From NCBI GenBank assembly GCA_027946365.1, contig JAPEUQ010000006.1:310001-374000 (forward strand): a stretch of 64,000 bases of DNA, written 5' to 3'. The first letter of the stretch is position 1. Every line of letters starts with the position of its first letter. The DNA is from Kalmusia sp. IMI 367209. Taxonomy: Eukaryota; Ascomycota; Dothideomycetes; Pleosporales; Didymosphaeriaceae. The translations under genes were made by a program, and so were the position numbers. The notes beneath the pieces are model-generated. The model was not told the DNA's origin. It saw only the letters and a program-made list of their open reading frames with translations, and ran no database searches. Shown here piece by piece: positions 11,801 through 22,669 of the stretch.

Positions 11801-13380
11801 TAATGCATGGAGGTATCGATCTCGAGTCGAAGCTTGGGCAAGGTACAACAGCTACATTCTGGATACCGTTTAGCAAAGCGCCGTATCAGGATCACAATTC
11901 ACCTCTGGTTGATCTTTCATCCATTCCAGATCGATTACAATCTGATATGTCGGTGTCTTGCGGAAGCTCTGAAGATCTTTCACCACCACTGACACCGAAG
12001 CTGCACAATGGGCATACAAAAATGCATGGTCGGGGGGAATCCCTCTCATCAGCAATCAACTCCAGCATTCCAGATCATTTGATCAGCCTTTCGGAGATTG
12101 AGAGGGAAAAAATCCACGTGTTGGTGGTTGAGGACAAGTAAGTCTTTCGTGAAAGTTCGAAAAGTGGGCGTGTGGGTGAAGGGAGCAGACACGGCACTCA
12201 GGCTGATTTCTCATTGTCGAGTGTAACCCCTTGCGAAGGTCGATTTCTCTGGGAAATTGGTTGTTGCAAACGTGTCCGGCTAACTGCTTTACCCATTGCG
12301 TGTTCGTACATATGCTAACTGTTTACATTTAGTCACATCAACCAACAGATTGCCCTGAAGACTATCAAGAAACTACATTTCAGCGTCAGTGCTTTGTGGA
12401 ATGGTCAGGAGGCGCTTGATTATCTCGCAAAGGAGCCGTCTTCCACGCATCCTCGGCCTGATATTATCCTAATGGATGTTCAGGTAGGTGGTATTATGGT
12501 GTCGCGTGAAGCGCTTACTGAGAAGTCGTTTACAGATGCCCATACTGGACGGGTACAGCGCAACTCAGGCCATCAGAACGGACTTCGAGGCGCCCGATGT
12601 TCGGGAAGTTCCTATCATTGCGATGACTGCCTCCGCGATTCAAGGAGACAAGGAAAAGTGCCAGCAGGCCGGGATGGATGTGAGTGGTCGCCTGTACCTT
12701 GAGTCCGGAGTTGCTGAACGTTGTAGGATTATCTAGCGAAGCCTGTCAAAGGCAAGCTGCTTGAGAAGATGCTGGTGAAGTGGGCGATCGAGGGAAGGCG
12801 CAAGCTAGCCAAGTCATCCTTAGCCAGAAACGCTGAAGATCAACAGAGCCGCGCCTCCGCACCGGCCCCATTAAAAGCGCGTCCTAGCGCAACTACCCAA
12901 ATCCCGACCGATCAATCGCAAATCACTCACGCCCCTGCCGCATTTGAAACGACGGCGCGACCTTCATCTCTGACGGCTGAGCTTGAGCGATTGCACTACG
13001 AGAGCAATACCGCCTTGGCGAGATCCTCCGAGACCGGTGACGACCGTGCTATGCGTCGCATTCACGCTGAAGAGAAAGCATCCAGCCTTCGGAATGACAA
13101 ACTGCTATCTCTCACAGGCGCTGAGGGACATGGGAGTTACCAGGGGAAAGAGGAGCAATCCCAACTACCCCTGACACAGGAGAACATGCAGAAATTAGAG
13201 CAGGAGGGTGAGCCAGCTCTTCTTCGAATGCCCGGCGAACTGGAAAGGCATTCGAGTGGAGGCATGGCAATTCAAGCTCACAGTCGGAGTGACAGCACAG
13301 AAGTTGGCAGCGCGAGACCTTCGCTATCCAAAGCACGCATGGAGAGCGAACGGACGGTCACTGCGAAGGCGCCGAAATGA
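8836..13380 (+). pseudogene. PAS-domain hybrid histidine kinase with two frame breaks (pseudogene or assembly error)
   Basis: Two-component sensor kinase: autophosphorylates a His, relays to an internal receiver Asp, then through a phosphotransfer protein. Exons: 8836-9201, 9308-9942, 9994-12137, 12333-12483, 12536-12679, 12727-13380. Reading is interrupted by one extra base in the C6 run 9824-9829 and one in the C4 run 10641-10644. Allowing for both, the sum is exactly 1364 codons and all six exons are in phase. Domains: N-terminal PAS-like region (ALQYLPIPLLVLSSD), PAS/PAC (YITNFMPIMVWTTKPDG, WYSQRWYDYTGQ), H box MSHEIRTPIAGV (His ~741), N box LRQILTNLLTNSIKF, G1 DDTGIGI, G2 GGTGLGLTISK, receiver LMDVQMPILDG (Asp ~1096) with LAKPV. 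All catalytic residues are intact, so decay is recent or the breaks are sequencing errors. Kinase group not assigned. The ~200-aa tail is low-complexity. Confidence 0.85.
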
Positions 13381-15043
13381 TGGGAGACATTTTTATGACA
13401 CGTTGAAGGGAAAGAACATGGGCTGGCGAGGCTGAGAGGTGTTCTGCCGTGATGCTCAAGTCACCTTTCACCGCCACCCGCCCCCTTTGCGCCGCTTTTA
13501 CTCGCACCCCCGCGCAGCGCAGTTGCTAGACTGTTCAAGACCTGGTATTTCGAAGCGGAGATGTATTCCGAAGAGTCACGAGTCGAGGATGTCGAGCTTT
13601 CAGCATGTTGCGAAGTAGGTTCCGACGTGGTGGTTCAAGCCATGAGATTGCGGTTGAGGTCGGCGACCAGGCAGCCTCATTTTCATTGGGCTGGCGCTGG
13701 TGGTCGTAGCGCATGCTGCAACAGCTGACCGCAACAGGAAGGACCGCATGCAGTTACGGCCCTTTCGAAAAGGAGAATGCGTGTGCGCATGTGTGTGCTT
13801 TGGTGTGTTGCGCTACCTTCTGGACGAATAGGACCCTGGACACGGCACACGACGGGAAATAAACATGAGAGGCGGCGAATCAGATGGCATCTCATCAAAG
13901 CCCTAGCACACACCTGAGTCGGCAGGAAAGAAAATTTCGACCACCCCGCGTGCTTCCCATCCTGTGAGATCTCTTTAGGGCTATGCTGGGGTCTTGATAT
14001 CTCAACGGTTTTTGCTGCGCCGGGGGTGGTGGTGTGTGCAGCGCAAGCGAAGATGTTGATTGAGATCTGCGCATCGCGCCATGCGAGAGAGAGAAAGCCA
14101 CGCTGCATGTCTGCCTGTCAGACGTGCAAGCACTTGCAGACAATCTCCCAAAGGTTTGGACGGGGCATCGAACCTGGTGGACCATTGATGTCTAGGGGAG
14201 GGCCAGTATCGTTGGCTGGTCCCTGCATGGTGCAGCACGTGGAGGGTGGAGGATAGACGGGACGATGTGTATACGGGATAGTAGCACCAAATGAATGATG
14301 AACAAGGTCCTAATACATGTGATACACGGTGAAATTGTATTGCGTCTTTTGCTGGACGTGTGTGCACTTGAGAGATCTTCTTCTCGTTACAGACCCAGGC
14401 GATTGGAGCGAAGATCAGATAGACCGTCACTTGATCTCCATCGGATGCCAACCGAGCGCTCGAAGATTGGCTCGAAGATTGGTACCTCTCCCGAGGTACA
14501 TTAGATGAACAAGATGAATATTGATGATGGTCATAGTCTGATGGACAGGAGGGGTTGTAGGCAGCTTGTTCGATCCCAGTAAATTAGCGAGCTCCTGAAC
14601 CGGGAATAATGGCACCATGGCAGAAGGAGAAAGTCAAACTCTCACCTCCCAACGCAGCAGGCTCACCATGACTCCGAGCTCCCTCATCCGAAGACCAACG
14701 GCGAGGTCAAACTTAATCTTTGGATCTCATCTCGCGCCCACATACCCGGTCCACGCGTTTCCCACTGAAGGCATCTCGCTCGGTGATCACACGGTAGCAC
14801 CTTGAAGTCGCGTCCACTTCTCCACACTTCCGTTCACCGGCGCCACAGCTTTGGCCGTCGCCGCGGAAATAAGGTAGCCAGCTAGTGTAATTCGCCTGAG
14901 TTGCCCGAGGGTGGAGGCTTGTCAGAGGGGCAGCGGCTAATCTCAGTTCCCTCTAGGGGGACTGCGCTACTGCGCACAGCGCATGCAGGGTCCACACGGT
15001 GGAGTGCCGAGCGCGATAACCCTGGGAGTGTCGAGGGGGTGGT

Positions 15044-15083
15044 GGGCATGGCGGTGGGCATGGCGGTGGGCATGGCGGTGGGC
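15044..15083. repeat. 12-bp tandem repeat (ggcatggcggtg), three copies plus partial
   Basis: The unit ggcatggcggtg is repeated three times without change from 15044 and then breaks down into ggcgagcg. Not in a supported gene. Confidence 0.85.
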
Positions 15084-15267
15084 GAGCGCGGCTTCCTGTG
15101 GTTGGAGGGAGGGACATACACACACGCTCACCAAGGCACTTGGGCGCTGTAGCGTGGGCGACGGCGCTCGACGCCATGGCGGAACGTTGTCGACCCGAGC
15201 GTGCCACACGTGCGCACGTCGGCGAAGTGCACAACGACGGCAGTGCACGATTGCCTCGCGAACAATG

Positions 15268-15296
15268 TCTCTGACTGACTGACTGACTGACTGACG
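15268..15296. repeat. Tetranucleotide repeat (gact)n
   Basis: Uninterrupted run of about six ctga/gact units, visible directly, in non-coding sequence. Confidence 0.9.
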
Positions 15297-16087
15297 TAGT
15301 AGCAGCGGAAAAGGCACTTCGGTGTGGTGGGAAGCAGGCTGCGCGGGGTGGCAACCCAGTCTTCAGAACTGGAGCACAAACCTTCAGGCGCGCGAAAACA
15401 TGCAGCATCGACCCTGCACCGTGAGGGCGGCCCTGCATATACAGAGCGGGCAGTGGAGGGGCTCAAGGACAAGTTGGTGCACGGTGCCGCAACGCAGCCA
15501 TTCACGACGGTTGCGCTGGCAGCGGTGAGGCAGGTTCCGCGCAGAATCGCCACCGGTGGAGTCAGATTCACAGTACGTCCGCCTCCGCTGGCACACAAAC
15601 GCAGTGCACACACGCACGCCATGCTGCAGGTGTAGCGACGAAGCACAACTCTGCTCACAAAAGACAAGCCGTCATTCGAGGGAAAGACGTGTCGTGGGCC
15701 TGCCACCGAGCTGCCTAACTGGAACAGGGGTGGGCAGCGGGAGATGCACGATGACGAGGGTCCTCTACCGGCGGAACGGTTGGACCCGTAATGCTAGCCA
15801 CTTGGCAGCCCAGCCCCCCCTGCCACGCTCGCCCAATCACGCGCTAGCGTGAAGCGAAGGAGGCGCCAAGTATTCCGCCGGCAGAAGTGGGAGAGGCTGC
15901 CAGTGACGACATCACTGACCGCACAGCCCTTTCGCGTTCTGCTGTCAGCAGCAACGCAGCCGACACACAAGCTGAGCGCGGCCGCCAATCTGACCGAGGG
16001 CAGGGAGGAGTCTGAGCATCTACCCACCCACCGTCATCGAGAAGAGCGCCGTGACTAAGAGGAAACCAGCCAGCGAGGAGAGTTACA

Positions 16088-16195
16088 AAGAGAGAGAGAG
16101 AGAGAGAGAGAAGAGGGGCCCTGGTCTGCGTCGGTCTCAGAAGGGACTGTCGAGCTTGTCTCCTGGGCGGGATGCACACACACACACACACACAC
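16088..16195. repeat. Dinucleotide repeats (ga)n and (ca)n
   Basis: An (ag/ga) run at about 16088-16112 is followed by a (ca) run at about 16175-16195, about 60 bp apart, both in non-coding sequence. Confidence 0.9.
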
Positions 16196-16755
16196 GCGTA
16201 CCGCGGCCGCGCGAGGCAGCGACTCTTGCACCGGCGCCCGCGGGTTGACATCATGTTGTTTAGGGGGTTCGGCGGAATTTGTACTGGATGGAGCCAAGCC
16301 TAGACGAGGGCGGAATGCTGTTTCGAGGGCAGGTACCGCGACAAGCTCTCCCACGCGACGAGCTGGCTGCTGGCGCGCAGGGCACCAGCATTGGGCCTTT
16401 CACGGCCTGACATGCCCCGAGGTAGTGAAGCTCGTGACCCGCCTGGGCACCGCAATTTGGTTAAGCTAAGCTGCATGGCTTCGAAAAAGCAAAGTGGACG
16501 GCGATCAAACGCATGCCCATTGCTTGACAGGCGCGCACAGGGCTGGTGTTCAGGGGAGGGGAGGGGCTAATTTCGACGGCGTCGAGGGTCAACGGCTTCA
16601 GGTAGCTTTACGCAAAACTCACAGCACCCGGTCCGAATGGCCTACCCTCCCAAAGTGTGCGTGTGCAAGCCTGCTCCCCCGATGAAGCGCCCCTATCGGG
16701 ACCGGCACGCCCAAGCCGCTTCGCCCCGCATCGCCGCTTCGAGTCGCTGGCAGTG

Positions 16756-16823
16756 GCACGCAGACGACGCAAGAAGGACGCAGACGACGCAAGAAGGACG
16801 CAGACGACGCAGACGACGCAAGA
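16756..16823. repeat. 20-bp tandem repeat built on gcagacgac
   Basis: The unit cagacgacgcaagaaggacg occurs twice in tandem and is followed by shorter cagacgacg repeats. It gives arginine/threonine-rich artefactual frames but no gene. Confidence 0.85.
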
Positions 16824-17366
16824 CTGACAGACCGCCCATCTGCCAGCCAGCCAGCCAGCTAGCGGAGGATCATACAGCGAGCACGGTCACCGTACAAGGC
16901 CCATCAGCTCTGAGGCCGGAGAATTACGGCGCATCCTAAATGCCCCCATGGCCACGACGAACCCCCTTTAGGGAATGCAGCGTGCTCTGAAACCCGTATT
17001 CAGGTCGTCGAGCTAGGCCGCATGGGCTACCATCGTATTCTTCTGCCGTCGTAAAGGGCAAGGCGCGTGCAGGGTCCCAGGTGCAGCCGGCTCTTCAAGG
17101 TGGCGGCACGCCAAAACAAAGGCATCCCGCCCGTCCGCGCGCTGATTGGCGGCGTGCATGTGCCTCCCGTGCGCGATGATGATGCTTGTGTCGGCGGCGG
17201 AGACACACGACCGAGGGCTGCCCTCACGCCCACGACTCGCCGGCTCTCTCTCTCTCTCTCGCGCGCGCGGGCGCAGAGCACAGCGGCCGCCATTGTCGAC
17301 CTTTGGGGCTTGCTTTCCGCCCTTATACGTCTTTGTCCGCGCCGTCGCTGCTGGCCTCCAGCCGGG

Positions 17367-17420
17367 GCAGAGCAGCAGAGCAGCAGAGCAGCAGAGCAGC
17401 AGAGCAGCAGAGCAGCAGAA
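17367..17420. repeat. 8-bp tandem array (agcagcag type)
   Basis: The octamer agagcagc is repeated about six times. A period of 8 is not a multiple of three, so length change here would shift any frame; this supports non-coding status. On the minus strand it gives the leucine/cysteine/serine-rich frames at 17013-17756. Confidence 0.9.
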
Positions 17421-18311
17421 AGCGTCAGCATCGCCCGCCGGCAGTGCTGCCCTCCCCACACTCGACGAGCCGCCCTTAAAGCAGCCACGAGAAAAAGGCG
17501 AGCTAGCGGTGCACAGCGGTCTCCCCTGCACGCACTGTCCGGGGTCCGTGGTGGCGCTTTGAACCAACCTGCTCCCTCTCGCCTTGGCTGCCAGCCTATG
17601 ATGAATGTGCTGTGATCCACACACGACGTAAAAACCCAAGCAGCCGAATTTATCAATCAGCGCGTTCCCAATTGCTGCCCGCTGATCATCATCACTGCCT
17701 CCCGAATGCTCACTCAATTCTAAACCGTCTCTTACTACTTCGCCGCCGTCAGTCAATCGATACTCAATCCATCATCGCCCGCTGAGCATCCTTTCTTCTT
17801 TGTTCCTGGCGCCCTTCCTACCAGCCAGTAACCTGACCCTCCCACCCCGAAACCATTCACACCTGCGCCGCGCTCGTCGGACCGTCCCTGCGCCAGCTGT
17901 CTTCCTGCTTCTCCACACTCTACGCTGCACTTGAAACGCGCGTGCGCCTACTACTCCGTCACCTAACATCCGCAAGACCCAATCTTTGTGGCCCATAGCC
18001 ACGGCACCTACTCACGACCGGTCCTGCGATCGGCATACTCGAGCGTCTATCATTACTCCTCCCGGAAGGCTTCTACACGGGTGCCCCCAGTGTCAGACCA
18101 AGTTCAAAAGGTCCGCAGATCCCACCGCTGCGTACCAGTGATCGTCTCCCCACGTTGCTTGACCCTCGAACCGTCTTGTTTCAGCTGTTCGACTCTCCGG
18201 GCTGCGTCCGTTCACGATAGCTCCCTTTGTTTGTCTGCTTGTACCTCCAGCCCTCTCCCACCCTCTTGAAAAAATAAAAGTCGTCTCCTCCGCATCTGCA
18301 ACGTTTTCGGT

Positions 18312-19522
18312 ATGGCAATGGCCGTCGATAATCGCCAGCAATCCCAACTCAGCGGGATGAGCTACGACCCTCTGCGTTACCCACAACCGCACTTCACGAA
18401 CCCGTGGGTGTCGGCAACGGGTACCTCGCAGCAGCAGCTGTATCAGACTTCGATCGCACCCAACGTGTCAGCCGGCATGGAGACACACGCGTCGTCGCAG
18501 CCTCAGGCCATGCAGCGTCCGACCAGCATCGCCATTCCGTACCACAACCTCCCGGTAACGGCTCCATCGTTAGGCTCAGGTATTACTCTCCCCGGATGTG
18601 CCACTTCCAGCAGAAAACTTACTAGACATGCCACAAGATCTACTTTCGCGTAGCTACACAAGTGGATATGGTTCAACTACATCTGCAACTACAAACACGT
18701 ACGCACCCACCTCGGCTCCTTACTCTCAGGTGGAATATGGAAGCACCGAAAGAGGCCCCTATGCGTTTTCGCAGGACAATGCCCGTCGTTCCTCTCATCC
18801 GTCAGTACCCTCACCACCGTATTTTGGCAGCGCCATGGATTTGCAACGTCAACGCCAGAGTTCATTAGTTGACTTCAGCAGTTTAAACTCTCAGCCGCAG
18901 CGCAACAGCTTCAGCGATGCCCTCGACGCCAGCCGGGGTATGGTCTCCTTGAGCCAGTCGGATATCACCCCAAGGAATATCTATGGCAACCAAGGTTCCA
19001 GCAGGAGCTCGACCGACTCGTACGGCTTCCCGTCGACACATTCCGCGCACTCGTCGATTTCGGGAGCCAGCTACAATGGCAACTACTACGGCGGTGAAGG
19101 GTCCGTCACCGACTACAGCTCCGCCTCCGAGTCTGTCGATCTGACGCATTCCCGAACCCTCCCGCGACCGAGCGCGCTCATGGGAGCGAACATTCCTCCG
19201 GCGCCGCAGTCCATGATGGGTCAGTTCAGCTCCAAGGTTTCCTCGAGCTCGCAGAAGAAGCACAAGTGCAAGATCTGCGACAAGAGGTTCACGCGCCCGA
19301 GCTCGTTGCAAACCCACATGTACAGCCATACTGGAGAGAAGCGTAAGTCTCCTCTGTCGAAAAGAAAATTGGAGTCGGACAGGCATCACTAACGTTCACT
19401 CAGCTTTTGCTTGCGAAGTCGAAGGCTGCGGCCGCCACTTTTCGGTCGTGTCCAACTTGAGACGGCACCGCAAGGTACATAAAGGCGAGGCTCAAGATCA
19501 TCCCTCGCCCGATGACGCTTGA
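18312..19522 (+). CDS. C2H2 zinc-finger transcription factor, FlbC-like, with an apparent frame break
   Basis: Nuclear DNA-binding regulator. Two C-terminal C2H2 fingers are clear: HKCKICDKRFTRPSSLQTH and FACEVEGCGRHFSVVSNLRR, joined by the TGEKP-type linker, which is split by an intron (19343-19403, branch cactaac at 19388). The tail is short (GEAQDHPSPDDA). The N-terminal ~290 residues are Ser/Gln/Tyr-rich and likely disordered. Exons 18312-19342 and 19404-19522. The frame shifts by one base near the cccc/gg run at 18590-18595; skipping one base there gives a 382-aa protein (...SGITLP then VPLPAENLLDMPQ...). A 31-bp intron (18580-18610) also restores frame but is shorter than any other here and lacks a good donor. 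Best guess for the family is the conidiation regulator FlbC, from memory of the finger sequence, not certain. Confidence 0.75.
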
Positions 19523-21162
19523 GCCCTGTCGATCACCAAAAGTGATTGACATGCACTCCGTGCCGCGTCCATGTGTCTTTTTCGAAGTTTTACATGACCA
19601 TTTGTTAATCTCTTCGTTTTCTTTGTGCATTTGAGATATCCACTGTCGCGTCTACGGCAGCACATCGAATACCCTTGTTAGGATGCTAGATTGGGACCTC
19701 TTCACGACAAAAGGAACGAGACGAATCTTCTTCTATCAGTCGCTGCAACCACGGTTCTTTGAGATACCTAGTACCCCGACCTCCCCCCGGCTTCCGAGGA
19801 GATCACCACGGCGTTTTTTTTTTTTTTTACGGAGTTTTGGTTTTCGAGCGATTACCCTTTTACGAGCGATTTTCGTCGTTCGCCTGTAACAGTATGTCAT
19901 TTTTGGGTGTGGCCGTTCTTCCTGTCCATGTTTTTTTTGCTGTTGTTGTTTTTTTGTTCTACGTTTTTCGACCGCCGTGCTGGCGAGGACCCATGGTCTC
20001 GTCACATGTTGCTACGATCATTCGCTACATACTTTTAATGTTTTAGACTCTCGCTCGCACCGCCCTCATAACCTGTCTTGAAGGGCGGTTGCAATGACCA
20101 TTGTACAGTACTACGGCTTGGGGAACGCATTGGGAAAGCATCATGATGCCGCCAGACTTAGCGGCGCGCCTCTCGCGCATCGAGAGAGGCTCGGGGCTCA
20201 TCACAAGAGAGGGGATTCCGGTCTTTCGTTTCGGACGGGACGAAAGCAGCGAGCCAAATGACGCAGTTATCCCCGGAATAGAATGGTTATGGCACACGTT
20301 AGCCGCTCCTTTGGAATGCCCGCAGTGACTGGTGACAGCATGTTTCGGGCGGTCGGTAGCGCCAGCCAACAGTGTGTGACGATGGCGGACGTCATCGTCA
20401 TCGTTGACCCGTGCCAGCCCTCCCGCGCTGCCCCCTCCACCTCCCCTCTTCCTCCCTTCGCGCGGAGACAAAAACGACAGCGCAACAAAAAAAACCACCG
20501 CTTGCTGGCCCGAGGGCGCGCGCCCCTGCCATTCGTCGACGCAGTCCACGGGTTGCCGCGCGGTGACGTAGTGGGCGCCTTGGCTTGGACCCTGGCTTCG
20601 CTTCTCTCGACGATTCTGCCGGGCGCGCGCTTCGGTGGGGAGCTTCGTTGTCCGGGTGCTACATGGCTTCCTCGGGGCGAGCTTGCGATGTTACGTGCGC
20701 CGTGCCAGCCGTTGGACACGCCCCTTTGTGTCGAACGGGACGGTTCGCGCCTCTGTGTGTTGTGTGTGGAATGCATGGAAATGAGGCATGTATCGGATTG
20801 GCGGTCGGCATGCGGCTTTGTCTCACGCAGGGGAGGAGCCGCTCGCCTTCCACAACAGCACCAGCGCAGCACAGTCATCGTTGGAGGAGGAGACGGGGGA
20901 CGGGCATGCGAAGCCGCACACACACACACATACACAAACGCTTAGCTGACTTCCCGCTGTTGGGCAATGCGATGCGATGCGGTGCGTTGCGTGCTTACGC
21001 CGACCCGGGTGCTTTCGTCGGACCGCAGTGCAGAGAGAGCGGTGCGCCTGAGCGAAGGATGGGGCCATGTCATGGTACCGTACCGTACATTCGCGGGGTT
21101 CCTGATTCAAGCAAAGCAAGCCACGAAGCACACGAGGCTGATGTTTCGTTGTGAGCTACCTA

Positions 21163-21188
21163 TTCTATGCTATGCTATGCTATGCTAT
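21163..21188. repeat. Pentanucleotide repeat (ctatg)n
   Basis: Five units of tatgc/ctatg, seen directly, non-coding. Confidence 0.9.
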
Positions 21189-21593
21189 GACGATGGGTGC
21201 CGTTGCACGTTCCCCCCTCCCTCCGTATGCCATTATAGCCAATTCCTTCTCAAATTCCCATGAGCGAGAAACCTCGTACGCGAGGTCCACCGGCTCGCCA
21301 CTGTGTGCTGCCTTAGGGTACACACCACGGGCGCGGTGCCAACCCAACGCCAACTTGTCTCCATACATGTAGAACGAAAAAAAAAATTAAATAATACGCA
21401 ATATACAAAATTACGTGCCCCATCCAACCCCGCAGCCCAAATCTATCCAACCCGCATCCGCCGTCGCCGTCGCCGCCATGTGTGCGGCTGTCATCGTCTT
21501 ATTCACGCCGCGGACGCGCGCCCGCCGCTCCAGCAACCCGCATGCCTCAATATCCATGGATGCGAAGTTGCGATACTGTGTTGCTATCGGGGG

Positions 21594-21830
21594 GCAGGGC
21601 AGGGCAGGGCAAGGCAGGGCAGGGGTTAGCCGCAGTCCAACCCCGTCAGCATCAGCGAGCGAGCGAGCGCACGCACGTACGCACGCACGCACGCACGCGC
21701 AGCCGCCAGCGTCTCAGCTTTACGATGGGCGCAATATCGCGGACCCTGATCATCTTAGCTGCGTGCACGGCCGCGCGTGCATGGGGGAAGGAAGGGTCTT
21801 CCTTCCCTTCCTTCCTTCCTTCCTTCCTTG
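21594..21830. repeat. Cluster of short tandem repeats (gggca)n, (gcac)n, (ttcc)n
   Basis: Three separate arrays within 240 bp: gggcagggca units at ~21594-21628, gagc then gcac/gtac units at ~21656-21700, and ttcc units at ~21799-21830. All lie in non-coding sequence. Confidence 0.85.
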
Positions 21831-22102
21831 CGCGGCTTCTGGAAAGGCGAAAAGAGCAAGCAATAAATGCTTGGGTGTGGTGGGGTTGCATGAGGCAGGG
21901 CGTTTGGGGTGAGCCGCAGGGGAGCGGCATCAATGCTCGTTTGGAAGAGGACACTGTGTGTGCACGGGTACAATGGGAATGTGATGGGGTTGAGTCGATT
22001 ATCGATATCGGCCTGTCAAAAAGTATATGCCCTTTTGTGGAGGGGCAACATGTTACCCCACCCTGATGGCCAACCGTTTGTGACAGGCAAAGCCAAAAAA
22101 AC

Positions 22103-22103
<1 letters not shown>

Positions 22104-22149
<46 letters not shown>

Positions 22150-22150
22150 G
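22104..22150. repeat. Trinucleotide repeat (caa)n, about 15 units
   Basis: Long uninterrupted caa/aac run. It encodes poly-Asn on plus and poly-Leu or poly-Cys on minus in artefactual frames; I see no gene that uses it. Confidence 0.9.
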
Positions 22151-22669
22151 TTGTTCCTTCTGTGGTTTGCAAGGCCTGCCTGTGCAGCAGCGCTCATCCA
22201 CCCATTACAAGCCCCCAAGCTGGCTGCACCGCCGTTGGTAAATCATGGCCAGGACGTTGCCCTGAAACCGGGCGCTATGCCATCCGACTGGGTGTGCTAT
22301 TTCTCGCATCGAGATGGCAAAGCCGCGCCCGTGACCGTACCCCGCCATTTCTGAAGTCGATCCTTTATCTCGCGTATGCCTCGCCTACCACCAGAAACCT
22401 CAGGAAGCCAACGCCATTGGAACGCAATCCTGAGCGGAGTGTGCTTTGCCGCTTCGCCTCGAGTGGTGTGGAATAGCAAACGGGATGCTTGCCGCGTAAT
22501 ATTTTCTATCCTCTAACAATATCAAATGTGGTATCTCAAATCGCTCACTCCGATGGGTCCAAGCAACGCCTTTCGCTAACGCCGAATGATAAGTCACGCT
22601 GGGGCCTCGGTTGTCCTACGCTTTTGTGTTGGACGTCGAGGAGGATCAATCAAGCAATCAATCCATCAG

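Larger units (their letters stand above)
13381..18311. other. Long gene-free stretch with dense simple repeats; far upstream region and leader of the C2H2 gene
   Basis: Nearly 5 kb in which I see no supported gene. Open frames occur on both strands at once (for example 14953-15438 minus against 14983-15282 plus, 17013-17756 minus against 17067-17615 plus), as expected in GC-rich non-coding DNA. It carries many microsatellites and short tandem arrays (listed separately). From about 17,650 to 18,310 the sequence is strongly C/T-rich, typical of a long fungal 5' leader feeding the ATG at 18312. Such long upstream regions are common for developmental regulators. Confidence 0.55.
19523..22669. other. 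Gene-free stretch with dense microsatellites downstream of the C2H2 gene
   Basis: About 3.1 kb between the C2H2 gene and the convergent EAF6 gene. Starts with T-rich 3' flank (poly-T at ~19815). Frames on both strands overlap heavily (20267-20935 minus with 20283-20945 plus) and none looks like a protein. Simple repeats are frequent: (ca)n near 20918, tatgc at 21163-21188, gggca at ~21594-21628, gagc/gcac at ~21656-21700, ttcc at ~21799-21830, and a long caa run at ~22104-22150. Confidence 0.55.

Noticed and set aside
15128..15706. 192-codon minus frame in the gene desert
   Set aside because: Multiple overlapping frames on both strands, microsatellite-derived residues, no protein character.
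17013..17756. 247-codon minus frame containing an LLLCCSAA-type repeat
   Set aside because: Encoded by the octamer array and flanked by low complexity. A plus frame of 182 codons covers the same bases.
20267..20945. Overlapping ~220-codon frames on both strands
   Set aside because: Near-complete overlap in antisense in GC-rich DNA; neither shows domains or splice partners.
15001..22200. CRISPR-like arrays among the tandem repeats
   Set aside because: The arrays are direct, spacer-free microsatellites in a eukaryotic genome.
21909..22241. Plus frame with a poly-Asn tract (possible prion-like protein)
   Set aside because: The tract is just the caa microsatellite. Flanking residues are unstructured and there is no conserved content.
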